DNA of 64,000 bases from Alteromonas sp. 1_MG-2023. Lineage in GTDB: Bacteria; Pseudomonadota; Gammaproteobacteria; Enterobacterales; Alteromonadaceae. Below the pieces are notes generated by a model that had not been told where the DNA came from, did not search any database, and saw only the letters and a list, made by a program, of their open reading frames with translations. The position numbers and the translations under genes are program-made. Positions 16,829 through 25,436 of this stretch are shown in pieces. The stretch is taken from the NCBI RefSeq assembly GCF_030547075.1, contig NZ_JAUOQH010000009.1:62001-126000 (forward strand), written 5' to 3'. Numbering within the stretch: position 1 is the first letter of the stretch; every line of letters begins with the position of its first letter.

Positions 16829-16851
16829 AAGCCGCTGTTTAGCGGCTTTTT
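16829..16851 (+). terminator. Terminator after the two-TM protein gene
   Basis: GCCGCT / AGCGGC arms, GTTT loop, then TTTTT. It overlaps the end of the convergent nuclease-like gene at 16839. Confidence 0.75.
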
Positions 16852-17834
16852 AGTGTCGGCTGTAATTTCAATCGTGTTAATAACGGGTAGTGGTCGGAGC
16901 CAATATCCGACAGCTTTCTAATGTCTTCTAACATAAAGTGGCTTGAATGAAACACATGATCTAACGGCCACTTTATAAGAGGGTAGTGGGCATGAAAGGT
17001 GTTAAAGAAGGCTCGTCCAATTCTAGGATCCAGCATGCCGCTTATTTTCTTAAATTTGCGAGTGGTAGGTGACCACGCTACATCGTTCAAGTCTCCGGCT
17101 ACAATAATTGGCCCTTCTTTTTGAGATATTTCTTGTCCTACCATGGTGAGCTCAATATCCCGTGGTTTCGCCGTCTTGTTTTCAGTCGGGCTAGGCGGTT
17201 TAGGGTGTAAAAAATAGAGGGTGACATCTTGACCACCCATTTCAATCGTTACTAGCATCGAAGGTACGTCATCTTCAACCAAGTAATTTAGTGTTGCTGT
17301 CTTTAGTGGGTATTTACTATAAAGGTGCATGCCATATAAATTTTCCAATGGGCAATGCTGTTGATGAGGGTGAGTTTCATTCAGCGCAGAAAGGGCTATT
17401 TCCCAACGTTTGTTCGATTCTAAGGTAACCACAAAATCGGGATCGGCATCGCGTACATGGGTTAACAACTTGTCATAATCTTCATTTGGCATGAATACAT
17501 TGCTAGATAAAATACTGATGCTCTCTCCCTCATCTTTATCAGATGCTCTCACCACTTCCTTTTTGTAAAACAAGGTATAAGGCAATATCCAAATGGCTTG
17601 ATACACAGCAGATGCGACTAATGCTAAATAGAGTAACGCAGTAAAAATTAGCCCAGAGTTGGACAAATCGGTTGGGTACATTACGCACCGTACAACTAAC
17701 GTAATAACCATTAACCCTAATAGTTGTAAGCGTGGAAACTCCCATACCCGAACAAGCCAGTGTTTAGAGGGAAGTGACGGGGCTAATGTGGCGGCTATAA
17801 GCAATATCGCCACAGTGTTAAGTAATATATTCAT
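16839..17834 (-). CDS. Membrane-anchored endonuclease/exonuclease/phosphatase family protein
   Basis: 331 aa. Residues ~1-90 contain three hydrophobic segments (NTVAILLIAATLAP, LLGLMVITLVVRC, FTALLYLALVASAVYQAIWIL). From ~residue 105 an EEP domain follows: ILSSNVFMPN, FVVTLESNKRWE (catalytic Glu), LYFLHPKPP, IVAGDLNDVAW and DIGSDHYPLLTRL (catalytic Asp/His pair). EEP proteins cleave phosphodiesters in nucleic acids, lipids or phosphoinositides; substrate is not predictable here. The topology would place the catalytic domain on one side of the inner membrane. AGGAA precedes the ATG. Confidence 0.85.
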   Translation of the reverse strand: MNILLNTVAILLIAATLAPSLPSKHWLVRVWEFPRLQLLGLMVITLVVRCVMYPTDLSNSGLIFTALLYLALVASAVYQAIWILPYTLFYKKEVVRASDKDEGESISILSSNVFMPNEDYDKLLTHVRDADPDFVVTLESNKRWEIALSALNETHPHQQHCPLENLYGMHLYSKYPLKTATLNYLVEDDVPSMLVTIEMGGQDVTLYFLHPKPPSPTENKTAKPRDIELTMVGQEISQKEGPIIVAGDLNDVAWSPTTRKFKKISGMLDPRIGRAFFNTFHAHYPLIKWPLDHVFHSSHFMLEDIRKLSDIGSDHYPLLTRLKLQPTLKSR

Positions 17835-18225
17835 TGTCGTTCCTGACTAAAATTTATCGAATTACTTTCATTTGTCTTCGCTAATCGAGCCCTTGCAGGG
17901 CTTCTATTAAATAGCGCTCATAGGAGACTATCTATAGAAAAGTACTCATAAAGAACACCCGCGAGACAAATACGTCTAATGCGTTGTGAACGTGCTTTTA
18001 TCAACATTTATTGGTTCAAAACCCGTTACTTGTTTGAAAATCATTCAATAATTGTTCCGCTTGGGCATTTAGTAGGTAAAAAATTCGCACAGAACGAAAA
18101 GTTTGCAGAAATGTTAATGAAATAAGATACTTGAGAATTAATATTTCGCAATTAAAATCAATCACTTGCTGTGTTGGCTTGAGTTTCGCATTAGTTATTA
18201 TGAGTTTCGACAAAGGAGAACTGTT
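17835..18225. other. Intergenic region between divergent EEP and BON genes
   Basis: 391 bp, AT-rich. It must contain the promoters of both divergent genes. A short AGCCC/GGGCT hairpin lies at 17887-17901 without a T-run. I see no convincing gene or RNA. Confidence 0.4.
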
Positions 18226-18834
18226 ATGAAACGCACAATACTTTCCATACTTGTAGCAACCTCGATGACAACCGCAGCATTTGCTGGTGACATGGAGACC
18301 GATAACAAATGGGAAAAAGGCGCTAAGGATGCGTGGATAGATGGAAAAGCAGAAGCAACTCTACTATTCAACGGCAACCTTGATTCATTCGATATCAATA
18401 CAGATGTAGACAACGGCAACGTTGTGTTAACAGGTAAAGTAGACCACTCTGTCGATAAAAAGCTAGCTGAAGAGTTAGTGGCAAATATCGATGGTGTGAT
18501 ATCAGTAGACAACCAGCTTACTGTGATTGAAAAGAAAGATATGGATAATATGACTAGCGATATGTCTGATGACGCCGACGAGGAGTCTGACAAGCAAGTC
18601 GGTACACTAACTGATGCTAAAATCGCTACCGTCATTAAGACCCGTCTATTAATGGACTCTGACATCTCTGGTTTCGATATTGATGTAGATGTTCAGGAAG
18701 GTAATGTTACTTTAACTGGTAACGTTGATTCTGATGCCGAGCGCCAATTGGCCATCGAGATTGCCAAAAACGCATCTGATGTAAAACATGTTGAAGATAA
18801 TTTGCAAATAATTACAGAAACTGCAATGAAATAG
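18226..18834 (+). CDS. Periplasmic protein with two BON domains (OsmY-like)
   Basis: 202 aa from the ATG at 18226, preceded by AAAGGAG. The signal peptide ends at AAFA. Two BON domains follow: residues ~40-100 (DVDNGNVVLTGKVDH) and ~128-195 (DVQEGNVTLTGNVDS), each with the conserved Gly-Asn-Val-x-Leu-Thr-Gly turn. They are joined by an acidic linker (DDADEESDKQ). BON proteins associate with the envelope and phospholipids and are often induced by osmotic or stationary-phase stress. A strong terminator follows. Confidence 0.88.
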   Translation: MKRTILSILVATSMTTAAFAGDMETDNKWEKGAKDAWIDGKAEATLLFNGNLDSFDINTDVDNGNVVLTGKVDHSVDKKLAEELVANIDGVISVDNQLTVIEKKDMDNMTSDMSDDADEESDKQVGTLTDAKIATVIKTRLLMDSDISGFDIDVDVQEGNVTLTGNVDSDAERQLAIEIAKNASDVKHVEDNLQIITETAMK

Positions 18835-18853
18835 GTAGTAATTATCGCATTTG

Positions 18854-18880
18854 AAAAGGGGCCCTATGGGCCCCTTTTTT
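18854..18880 (+). terminator. Strong terminator after the BON-domain gene
   Basis: AAAAGGGGCCC / GGGCCCCTTTT stem with a 3-nt loop and six T. Confidence 0.92.
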
Positions 18881-19215
18881 GCGTAAAATGTAACCGTAAA
18901 AGCGAGGTGGAATAGCAACTAACGCGCTGTATTAACTAAAAATAGTAGTTTTAGCAACTTAGGTTAATATCCCGTTTTTTCGCAGCAACATGTAGAATTT
19001 TCTCATCAACTTACAACTTTTGTCTTACAACCTTTGTCGTGTTTTCATCCAATCCATTGCTACGTATACTCTCCACCGTAATTGAACAGCCGTACAAAAC
19101 CTGGAACACAATGTGCAATCTAAGGTAAAGGTTAGCGTCACTCTGAATCAACGGCAGTAGGAACAGACGTCGCTTACTGAAGAATGTGCAGGATTAGTTT
19201 TTATAAAGGAATTAG
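18881..19215. other. Intergenic region upstream of the 120-aa protein gene
   Basis: About 335 bp without a convincing open frame. It probably holds the promoter and a long leader of the gene at 19216, which has AAAGGAAT before its ATG. No tRNA or riboswitch structure recognised. Confidence 0.4.
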
Positions 19216-19578
19216 ATGATGAAAATGTTAAGTTGGTTAGTATCAGGTGTTTTGATTTCTCTGCTGATAGTTGTTGCTGGTGTTTTAACGAACAACTCGG
19301 GTTACGTGGCTAAAGCTAACGCTGATGATTCAGATAAAGCTCACCACGCTACAATCGTTAAAATAGAGCGCATACTATCTCAAACCGATTTCGATGTGTC
19401 ACAAAAGCGTGATTTGTTGCGTAAAACTCGTATCGAGTTTTATCTCGCTGAAGCTAAACAAGCTGACTTACGTAATTGGACATTTAAGCGCGACGATTTA
19501 GTTGATCGTGCTAAAAGCATTCTTATTCATCATCAATCACAATTTAATGCAGACGCGACTGAGTTCGTGAGCATTTAA
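19216..19578 (+). CDS. Small membrane-anchored or exported hypothetical protein
   Basis: 120 aa. One N-terminal hydrophobic segment (LVSGVLISLLIVVAGVL) could be a signal anchor. The remaining ~90 residues are helical and charged (IVKIERILSQTDFDVSQKRDLLRKTRIEFYLAEAKQADLRNW). AAAGGAAT lies upstream; two adjacent ATGs (19216, 19219) are possible starts. Family not recognised. Confidence 0.6.
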   Translation: MMKMLSWLVSGVLISLLIVVAGVLTNNSGYVAKANADDSDKAHHATIVKIERILSQTDFDVSQKRDLLRKTRIEFYLAEAKQADLRNWTFKRDDLVDRAKSILIHHQSQFNADATEFVSI

Positions 19579-19724
19579 GCTCGCTGGATTAGCGCTTGAA
19601 GTAGGTTAACTATGTGGCTTTTCAAGAGCAAACAGAGTCTGTGTAAATGTGATTAAAGGAAAATATAGCCAGCATAAGCGCCGTCAATGCATCTAATGCG
19701 CTATGCGAAAGCTAAAAGGGCTAA

Positions 19725-19760
19725 CACCGAAGCGTCAACCAGCACCGAAGCGTCAACTAG
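19725..19760. repeat. 18-bp unit tandemly duplicated
   Basis: Two adjacent copies of an 18-bp unit beginning CACCGAAGCG differ at one base. They lie in the 280-bp non-coding gap between convergent genes, next to other short GC-richer segments. No function visible. Confidence 0.7.
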
Positions 19761-19860
19761 GCAGCCTTAGCCATTACAGCTTGCGTAGGTTAAGCAATAG
19801 GTGTTAACGCAACGCAAGTCGGTAAGATGAGGCTCAGTTGTCATCTAAGCCCTGTTAAGG

Positions 19861-21057
19861 CTATAGGCCTCTTTGTGTTTCTAAGTAAGTCGCAAAACTT
19901 CCCAACCAATGACTCCCCATATAGTGCATATCATGAATAACGGAATTCACTCCCGCTGTTTTATGCGAAATTGCGGCGTGGTTAATAGCAAGGCTGCGCT
20001 TATCGCTTTTAGGAAGCGCTGAGGCAATGCCTTCAAGCATCCATGCTCGGCTTAAATTTAAACCATCTAAATGCGCAAGTTTGCCATCGCTCTTGTCCAC
20101 AACCGATGCCACGGTTAGCCAAGAACCATCTCCATCGGTCGGGATACTAGGTAAAAATGCAGATAGCCAGCTCGCAAATTGTTTAGGCGCTAACACTCGG
20201 CGCATTAAATCCGCCTCAGCAATACACGGTGATAAGAAATCTTGACCCGAAGGTTCATAGGCTAGCGGGCAATTAACATCGTCTGAATATAAACGGGTAA
20301 TTGTGTCCGTCAGTAAGGTTTCAAATGTTTCATCACCTGCGGTTTGGCTCCAATCCAACATAAGGCCAAATGCGAACGCGGTTTGGCTATGTTCGCCAAC
20401 ACGGATAGGAAAAGATAATTTAGGTAGCCAGTCAGACACGTTGGCCACTATTTTTTCTTCTAAGGGTAATAGAATGGCTAACCACTTCTTAGCGTCAGGT
20501 GAGTTCCACTCACGAAGTTCGCTGGTTAATTGTAAGAACCAAGCAAGTCCATAGGGGCGTTCAAAGCTAGTACCTGTGCCTTCACGATTAAAATAGGCCA
20601 GTTCACCCGCAATGTTCTCTTCAGTGAAACTAACATCTAGGCTATTCATAATGTCTTGGTAATGGGGTACTTGCGGGTATTGGCTTGCTATACGCGTTAG
20701 CAGCCAATGACCGTGTACAGACGAGTGCCAGTCGAAGCAGCCGTAAAAAGCAGGGTACAGTTGCTTAGGGGGCTTCACATGTTCTTCTCCCGTCATCATA
20801 TGCTTTACAATATTCGGGTACTCTTTGTGAACGCATGCAAGCGCTAATTCAGCAAAGCGGTCTATGACTTGCCTCTCTCCAGGTAGATCAGCAGCAAGAT
20901 CGCTTGGTAAAGCACTAGGCAAATCACTAGTAGCCCCCTTACTATTCTCAGCATTCGCCAGCAATGGAAAAGAAGCGAGAGAGAGCACAGTGAACAGCAC
21001 CGTTACTGGCTTAGTTATTAGCCCAGTCGACAAATTAGATAGCATGATCAATTTCAT
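19861..21057 (-). CDS. DUF2891 family exported protein
   Basis: 398 aa from the ATG at 21057 (MKLIMLSNLS). A TTG 18 codons upstream is also open, and no clear Shine-Dalgarno decides between them. A hydrophobic signal segment (VLFTVLSLASFPLLANA) precedes a Leu/Pro/Asp linker. The DUF2891 signature HPAFYGCFDWHSSVHGHW-like segment is seen as AFYGCFDWHSSVHGHW, followed by SFERPYGLAWFLQLTSEL. The fold is probably an alpha/alpha barrel like glycan-active proteins; activity is not known to me. Confidence 0.83.
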   Translation of the reverse strand: MKLIMLSNLSTGLITKPVTVLFTVLSLASFPLLANAENSKGATSDLPSALPSDLAADLPGERQVIDRFAELALACVHKEYPNIVKHMMTGEEHVKPPKQLYPAFYGCFDWHSSVHGHWLLTRIASQYPQVPHYQDIMNSLDVSFTEENIAGELAYFNREGTGTSFERPYGLAWFLQLTSELREWNSPDAKKWLAILLPLEEKIVANVSDWLPKLSFPIRVGEHSQTAFAFGLMLDWSQTAGDETFETLLTDTITRLYSDDVNCPLAYEPSGQDFLSPCIAEADLMRRVLAPKQFASWLSAFLPSIPTDGDGSWLTVASVVDKSDGKLAHLDGLNLSRAWMLEGIASALPKSDKRSLAINHAAISHKTAGVNSVIHDMHYMGSHWLGSFATYLETQRGL

Positions 21058-21202
21058 AAAATAAATGCCAATTTTTGATAAGAAAGAAAATCGCCGAGTT
21101 ATATATACCAAAACGGATTAGCACTCGGCAGTTCATTATGGGTTAGGCCGACTAAACTGAGGGCGATTAGCGCTAACAGAATATACAGGCCAAACGATGT
21201 GT

Positions 21203-22120
21203 TTACTCAGCGCCACTTGACGTTTTGTTTACAGTTGCGCTCGCGGTTTTTAATGATGAAATATAAGCTTCGACAACGGCTTTAACAAACACTTGGCAGG
21301 CTTCTGCAGTATTCGGGTTGTACTCACCATTATTGGTAATATTGTTAGATAAAATACGAATGCCAAGAAAAGGTACGCCATAAGCGTGTGCCATTTGGGC
21401 CGCTGCCGCAGACTCCATTTCTTCTACACTAGTCCCCAAATTTTTATGCAACCACGCAATGCGGTCAATTTCATTATTCCAAAAGTTACCACTGCCGATG
21501 GTACCTTTTACCACATTTCCGCTTTTATGTTCTTTGCTCAGTGACATGGCAAGCGTCAGCAAGGTTTCGTCACCGGCATAAAAACGAATTTTTTCAGCAT
21601 CTGCGGCACTGTCACCTTCACCCGCACTGCCTTCGGAAGCCATTATATCCATAGGGATCCAATCAAGTGGATTAGACCCTTCGCCCGCACTTAACTTGGG
21701 CGTTTTAAAGTTACTCGCGTTTACGCTTTTTTCACCCAATACAATATCGCCAACATGAAGGGCGGGGTCGTGTCCCCCTGATGTCCCTTGATTGATTATC
21801 ATTCGAGGTTGATATCGGGCAATGCCAATGGCCGTTGCAGCGGCGGTGTTTTCTAGTCCTTTACCGGTTTTCGCCACTACCATGGGGTAACCATTTAATT
21901 CACCCAAATAGAAAGTGGCATTACCAGAATGCTCAACACGAACATCGGTTAATAAAGAGGCAAAGTATTCAGCTTCTATCGGCATGGGCCCTTGAATCAT
22001 GATGGGCGCCAAAGGAGCAGTAGAAGCGCTAACGGTCACGCTCTTCATAGTAGATTCAGCCATACTGTTAAAACAAAGCAGCGCAAAAAGCGCGGAAAAA
22101 AGTGGAATTGCTATTTTCAT
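21203..22120 (-). CDS. Exported MTA/SAH nucleosidase-like (phosphorylase superfamily) protein
   Basis: 305 aa with a signal peptide (MKIAIPLFSALFALLCFNSMA), unusual for this family. The body shows nucleoside phosphorylase/nucleosidase motifs: IMIQGPMPIEAEYF near the start, VVAKTGKGLENTAAATAIGIA, IINQGTSGG, GTIGSGNFWN, and the substrate-binding EEMESAAAAQMAHAYGVPFLGIRILSNN. Cytosolic MTA/SAH nucleosidases cleave adenine from methylthioadenosine; this copy would act in the periplasm on external nucleosides. It lies 146 bp upstream of the DUF2891 gene, in the same orientation. Confidence 0.82.
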   Translation of the reverse strand: MKIAIPLFSALFALLCFNSMAESTMKSVTVSASTAPLAPIMIQGPMPIEAEYFASLLTDVRVEHSGNATFYLGELNGYPMVVAKTGKGLENTAAATAIGIARYQPRMIINQGTSGGHDPALHVGDIVLGEKSVNASNFKTPKLSAGEGSNPLDWIPMDIMASEGSAGEGDSAADAEKIRFYAGDETLLTLAMSLSKEHKSGNVVKGTIGSGNFWNNEIDRIAWLHKNLGTSVEEMESAAAAQMAHAYGVPFLGIRILSNNITNNGEYNPNTAEACQVFVKAVVEAYISSLKTASATVNKTSSGAE

Positions 22121-22263
22121 TATTATTCCGTCGATTGGAGGAGTTATAGGTGATACATAGTAACTTGAACGCTATTCTTTTCTATCAGTTCAATGGGGAA
22201 ATTACAATGCGAGTAGGTGGTAGGCATGGGTAAATCTCGCATTTAAAAAAGCAATAAAAAAGG

Positions 22264-22292
22264 CAATAAAAAAGGCAGCCATCGGCTGCCTT
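22264..22292 (-). terminator. Terminator of pyk
   Basis: Minus-strand hairpin AAGGCAGCC / GGCTGCCTT followed by a T-run, 27 bp beyond the pyk stop. Confidence 0.9.
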
Positions 22293-22318
22293 AATATGAA
22301 AAAGGAGGGAATTCCCGC

Positions 22319-23755
22319 TTATTCTACATCTACAATTTTAAGTGTATTGGTTGCGCCAATTTTTTCCATTTCATCGCCGTAGGTCAAAATGATGCTATCG
22401 CCGCTTTGCACTAAGCCTTTTTCTTTTAGTGCAGCCACTACGTCATATTTCAACTTACCAGGTTCGCTTTTCGATGAATCGAAATAAACCGGCTTAACAC
22501 CACGGAACAATGCCATAGTATTCAGAGTGCCTTCATGACGAGACATCGCGATGATAGGTAACGAAGTAGTAATACGCGACATCAATTTAGGCGTGTTACC
22601 GCTTTCAGTTAATCCTACAATCGCTTTTACGCTAGGTAGGTGGTTCGCTGCGTATACTGCTGACAACGCAATTGATTCGCTGGTAGATGAGAAAAGCTCA
22701 TCCATGCGGTGCTTTGAAATTTTAACGCTAGGGTGCGTCTCAGCACCTTCACATACGCGCGCCATCGCTTGAACAGTTTCAATTGGGAAGCTGCCTGCCG
22801 CTGTTTCAGCAGAAAGCATAACCGCATCTGTGCCATCAAGTACCGCGTTAGCAACGTCCATAACCTCTGCGCGCGTAGGCATAGGGCTATCAATCATCGA
22901 CTCCATCATCTGGGTCGCAGTGATAACTATTTTGTTCAGTTGGCGCGAACGTGCAATAAGCTTTTTCTGAACACCGACGAGCTCGGCATCACCAATTTCA
23001 ACACCTAAATCACCACGGGCAACCATTACCGCGTCTGAAGCGCTGATAATGTCAGTAATAGCTTCATCAGTGGCTACGGTTTCTGCGCGCTCAACCTTGG
23101 CACAGATTTTTGCAAAGCAACCCGCTTCTTCAGCTAACTTTCTTGCGTAATTAAGATCTTCACCACTTCGAGGGAATGAAACTGCAAGGTAATCAACGCC
23201 AATCTCTGCAGCAGTGATGATGTCTTTCTTATCTTTTTCAGTAAGGGCTTCAGCAGATAGACCACCGCCTTGACGGTTAATGCCTTTATTGTTTGATAGT
23301 TTGCCGCCAACAGTTACTTCTGTTAGTACTTTGCGACCTTCTACGCCAGTAACTTTTAGCTGAATACGGCCGTCATCAAGTAACAAAATGTCGCCAGCAC
23401 TTACATCATCTGGGAGGGCTTTGTAATCTATACCAACTTGCTTAGCATCGCCGGCATCGCGGTCTAGTTCAGCATCAAGTGTAAAGCTATCGCCAATAGA
23501 CAATTTAACCGCGCCTTCAGCAAAACGGGCAACACGAATTTTTGGACCTTGCAAATCACCTAAAATAGCAACGTACTTACCTAAGTTCTTAGCCGCTTCT
23601 CTTACACGTTTGGCACGTTCGATATGATCTTCTGCCTGTCCGTGTGAAAAGTTCATTCGAACCGTGTTTGCACCTGCGGCAATCAGTTCTTGAATTTTTT
23701 CGAGTGAATCGGTGGCAGGGCCAAGCGTAGCAAGAATTTTCGTTCTTCTGGTCAT
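22319..23755 (-). CDS. pyk: Pyruvate kinase
   Basis: 478 aa from the ATG at 23755 ([17 protein letters not shown]); an upstream in-frame extension of 61 codons has no family match and covers the promoter. Motifs include [13 protein letters not shown], the active-site [12 protein letters not shown] and [11 protein letters not shown]. It converts phosphoenolpyruvate and ADP to pyruvate and ATP, the last glycolytic step shared with the Entner-Doudoroff pathway. A HexR-like operator lies at 23850. The length is that of standard bacterial pyruvate kinases. E. coli has two isozymes; which one this corresponds to is not decided. Confidence 0.96.
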   Translation of the reverse strand: MTRRTKILATLGPATDSLEKIQELIAAGANTVRMNFSHGQAEDHIERAKRVREAAKNLGKYVAILGDLQGPKIRVARFAEGAVKLSIGDSFTLDAELDRDAGDAKQVGIDYKALPDDVSAGDILLLDDGRIQLKVTGVEGRKVLTEVTVGGKLSNNKGINRQGGGLSAEALTEKDKKDIITAAEIGVDYLAVSFPRSGEDLNYARKLAEEAGCFAKICAKVERAETVATDEAITDIISASDAVMVARGDLGVEIGDAELVGVQKKLIARSRQLNKIVITATQMMESMIDSPMPTRAEVMDVANAVLDGTDAVMLSAETAAGSFPIETVQAMARVCEGAETHPSVKISKHRMDELFSSTSESIALSAVYAANHLPSVKAIVGLTESGNTPKLMSRITTSLPIIAMSRHEGTLNTMALFRGVKPVYFDSSKSEPGKLKYDVVAALKEKGLVQSGDSIILTYGDEMEKIGATNTLKIVDVE

Positions 23756-24288
23756 TAGGAGTCCGTCGCAATTTTTTAAGTGATGTAACACAAATAGATA
23801 TATGGCTAACCTGCACATTTTGTACAAAGGTTGACCTGTAATCGCTTTACGTAATTTTATTACAGAATAGTAGATGAATCTGACATAAATGTGAATGAAA
23901 GATGAAGAATTGGGAACTGAGCCGACCAGTTGCGTCATTCATCTCAATAAAGAGTGCTAATGCCTTTCACTGCTTTTTCTGTGCTTTAATTAAACAATAG
24001 TTAAGCTTATTTCCATTTAACTAGGGTAGCAGCTATAACAAAAATATGTGGTTATTTACCGCAAAGCTAGAAAAGAGTAGAACGTAAAGGCAAGCTAGCT
24101 AAGCCCGAAGAGCTAAGCCAAAGCGGGAAGCTGAAGAAAAGTACTTACAAGAAAGAAGTTTGAGAGAAAGGAACTTAAGAGAAGAAACCTAAAGAGAAAT
24201 GCTGAACGCAGTTTAACGGATAACACGCACCCGAGATAGTCATCGTGAACCATGGCGGCTCGCTAACTCGAATGCGTTAAAAAAGTGT
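23756..24288. other. pyk upstream region with a purine-rich stretch
   Basis: 533 bp between pyk and hexR, both leftward. The pyk-proximal part holds a HexR-like site. The hexR-distal part (about 24070-24205) is strongly purine-rich on the + strand, with repeated GAAG/AGAG words and no open frame of note. No terminator of hexR with a clear T-run was found. Confidence 0.5.
23850..23864. promoter_or_regulatory. HexR-like operator before pyk
   Basis: CGTAATTTTATTACA matches the near-palindromic HexR form TGTAAT-N3-ATTACA in all but one outer base. It lies 95 bp before the pyk start. Confidence 0.6.
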
Positions 24289-25140
24289 TTATTCGTTGCG
24301 CTTTTCGTAGCGAGAACCGCGCAAGGTATCTTTTACTCGTTTTAAGTTTTCTCTGAATTTGTTACCTCTACGTAGAGTAAAGCCAGTAGCCAGCACGTCA
24401 ATAAGCGTAAGCTGTGCAATACGTGATGCCATTGGCATATACATATCGGTATCTTCTGGTACCTCTAGAGACAGTACATATGTACATTCGTGAGATAGGG
24501 GGCTATCGGCTGAAGTAATACCCACCACAGTAGCATCGTTCATACGGGCAATCTGGGCAATCTCTACCAAGCTTTTGGTGCGCCCTGTATGTGAGATAAG
24601 TACAACAACATCACCGGTTGAACAGTTCATGCAACTCATGCGCTGCATTAAAATGTCTTCGAAATAGACAACGGGTACATTAAAGCGGAAAAACTTGTTT
24701 AATGCATCGTGAGCCACAGACGCTGATGCGCCAAGTCCAAAGAATGAAATTTTCTGCGCTTGAGTCAATAAATCTACAACGCGATTAACCACTTGCACGT
24801 CTACAGACTGGCGAGCAACTTCTAAAGAAGCCATGGTCGATTCGAAGATTTTGTTGGTATAATCTGCTGGCCCATCGTTTTCATCAACATGACGGTTTAC
24901 GTAAGGCGTTCCATTTGCGAGACTTTGTGCTAAATGAAGTTTAAAGTCTGGAAAGCCTTTTGTATCTAAACGTCGACAAAAGCGATTAACTGTCGGCTCA
25001 CTAACATCCGACATTTTAGCCAAGGTTGCTATACTCGAGTGAATAGCTGTTTGCGGATTCGCAAGAATAACATCAGCCACTTTTCGTTCTGATTTGCTGA
25101 ATGACGCTTTATTTTGTGTGATTTTTTCTAATATATTCAT
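24289..25140 (-). CDS. hexR: HexR, RpiR-family regulator of central carbon metabolism
   Basis: 283 aa. The N-terminal HTH_6 domain (residues 1-80) contains FSKSERKVADVILANPQ and VSEPTVNRFCRRLDTKGFPDFKLHL. The SIS domain (~120-260) includes FFGLGASASVAHDALNKFFRF and VVVLISHTGRTKSLVEIA. HexR binds 2-keto-3-deoxy-6-phosphogluconate and represses or activates zwf, edd, gap and pyk genes in gammaproteobacteria. Divergent from the zwf operon with two candidate operators between, the standard arrangement. Confidence 0.95.
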   Translation of the reverse strand: MNILEKITQNKASFSKSERKVADVILANPQTAIHSSIATLAKMSDVSEPTVNRFCRRLDTKGFPDFKLHLAQSLANGTPYVNRHVDENDGPADYTNKIFESTMASLEVARQSVDVQVVNRVVDLLTQAQKISFFGLGASASVAHDALNKFFRFNVPVVYFEDILMQRMSCMNCSTGDVVVLISHTGRTKSLVEIAQIARMNDATVVGITSADSPLSHECTYVLSLEVPEDTDMYMPMASRIAQLTLIDVLATGFTLRRGNKFRENLKRVKDTLRGSRYEKRNE

Positions 25141-25221
25141 ACGGAGATAGCAATTAATAAGGGAAATTGATGTAGGTTACCCGACTCATAGTACCCAATG
25201 TGACGGAAGTGACAAGAAAAA

Positions 25222-25236
25222 TGTAATTTTTTGACA
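25222..25236. promoter_or_regulatory. HexR-like operator 1 in the hexR-zwf gap
   Basis: TGTAATTTTTTGACA keeps the left half-site fully and the right half-site with one change. It lies 82 bp before hexR. Confidence 0.5.
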
Positions 25237-25325
25237 TTTTTAATCGATTAAGGGGAACAAATAGGGCTTAAGTAGGGTACTAACCCTTTAATCAGTCAAA
25301 ATGAGATTCAATGGTACCCAAAAGT

Positions 25326-25340
25326 TGTAATTTTACTACA
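25326..25340. promoter_or_regulatory. HexR-like operator 2 before zwf
   Basis: TGTAATTTTACTACA matches the HexR form with intact TGTAAT and TACA ends. It lies 96 bp before the zwf start, where a repressor could block the promoter. Confidence 0.6.
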
Positions 25341-25436
25341 TTTGGTGTTAACTATATGCTAATAACACGTGGATGGCGTTAGAAGATACGTCTACCTCAC
25401 GTTAGTTTCACACATACATTTAAAAGGTCGACGAAA

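Noticed and set aside
17887-17901. AGCCC/GGGCT hairpin as a terminator
   Set aside because: No T-run, and it lies in a divergent promoter region where a terminator is not expected.
23756-23938. Longer N-terminal form of pyruvate kinase
   Set aside because: The extra 61 codons have no match to the family and lie over the HexR-like site and promoter.
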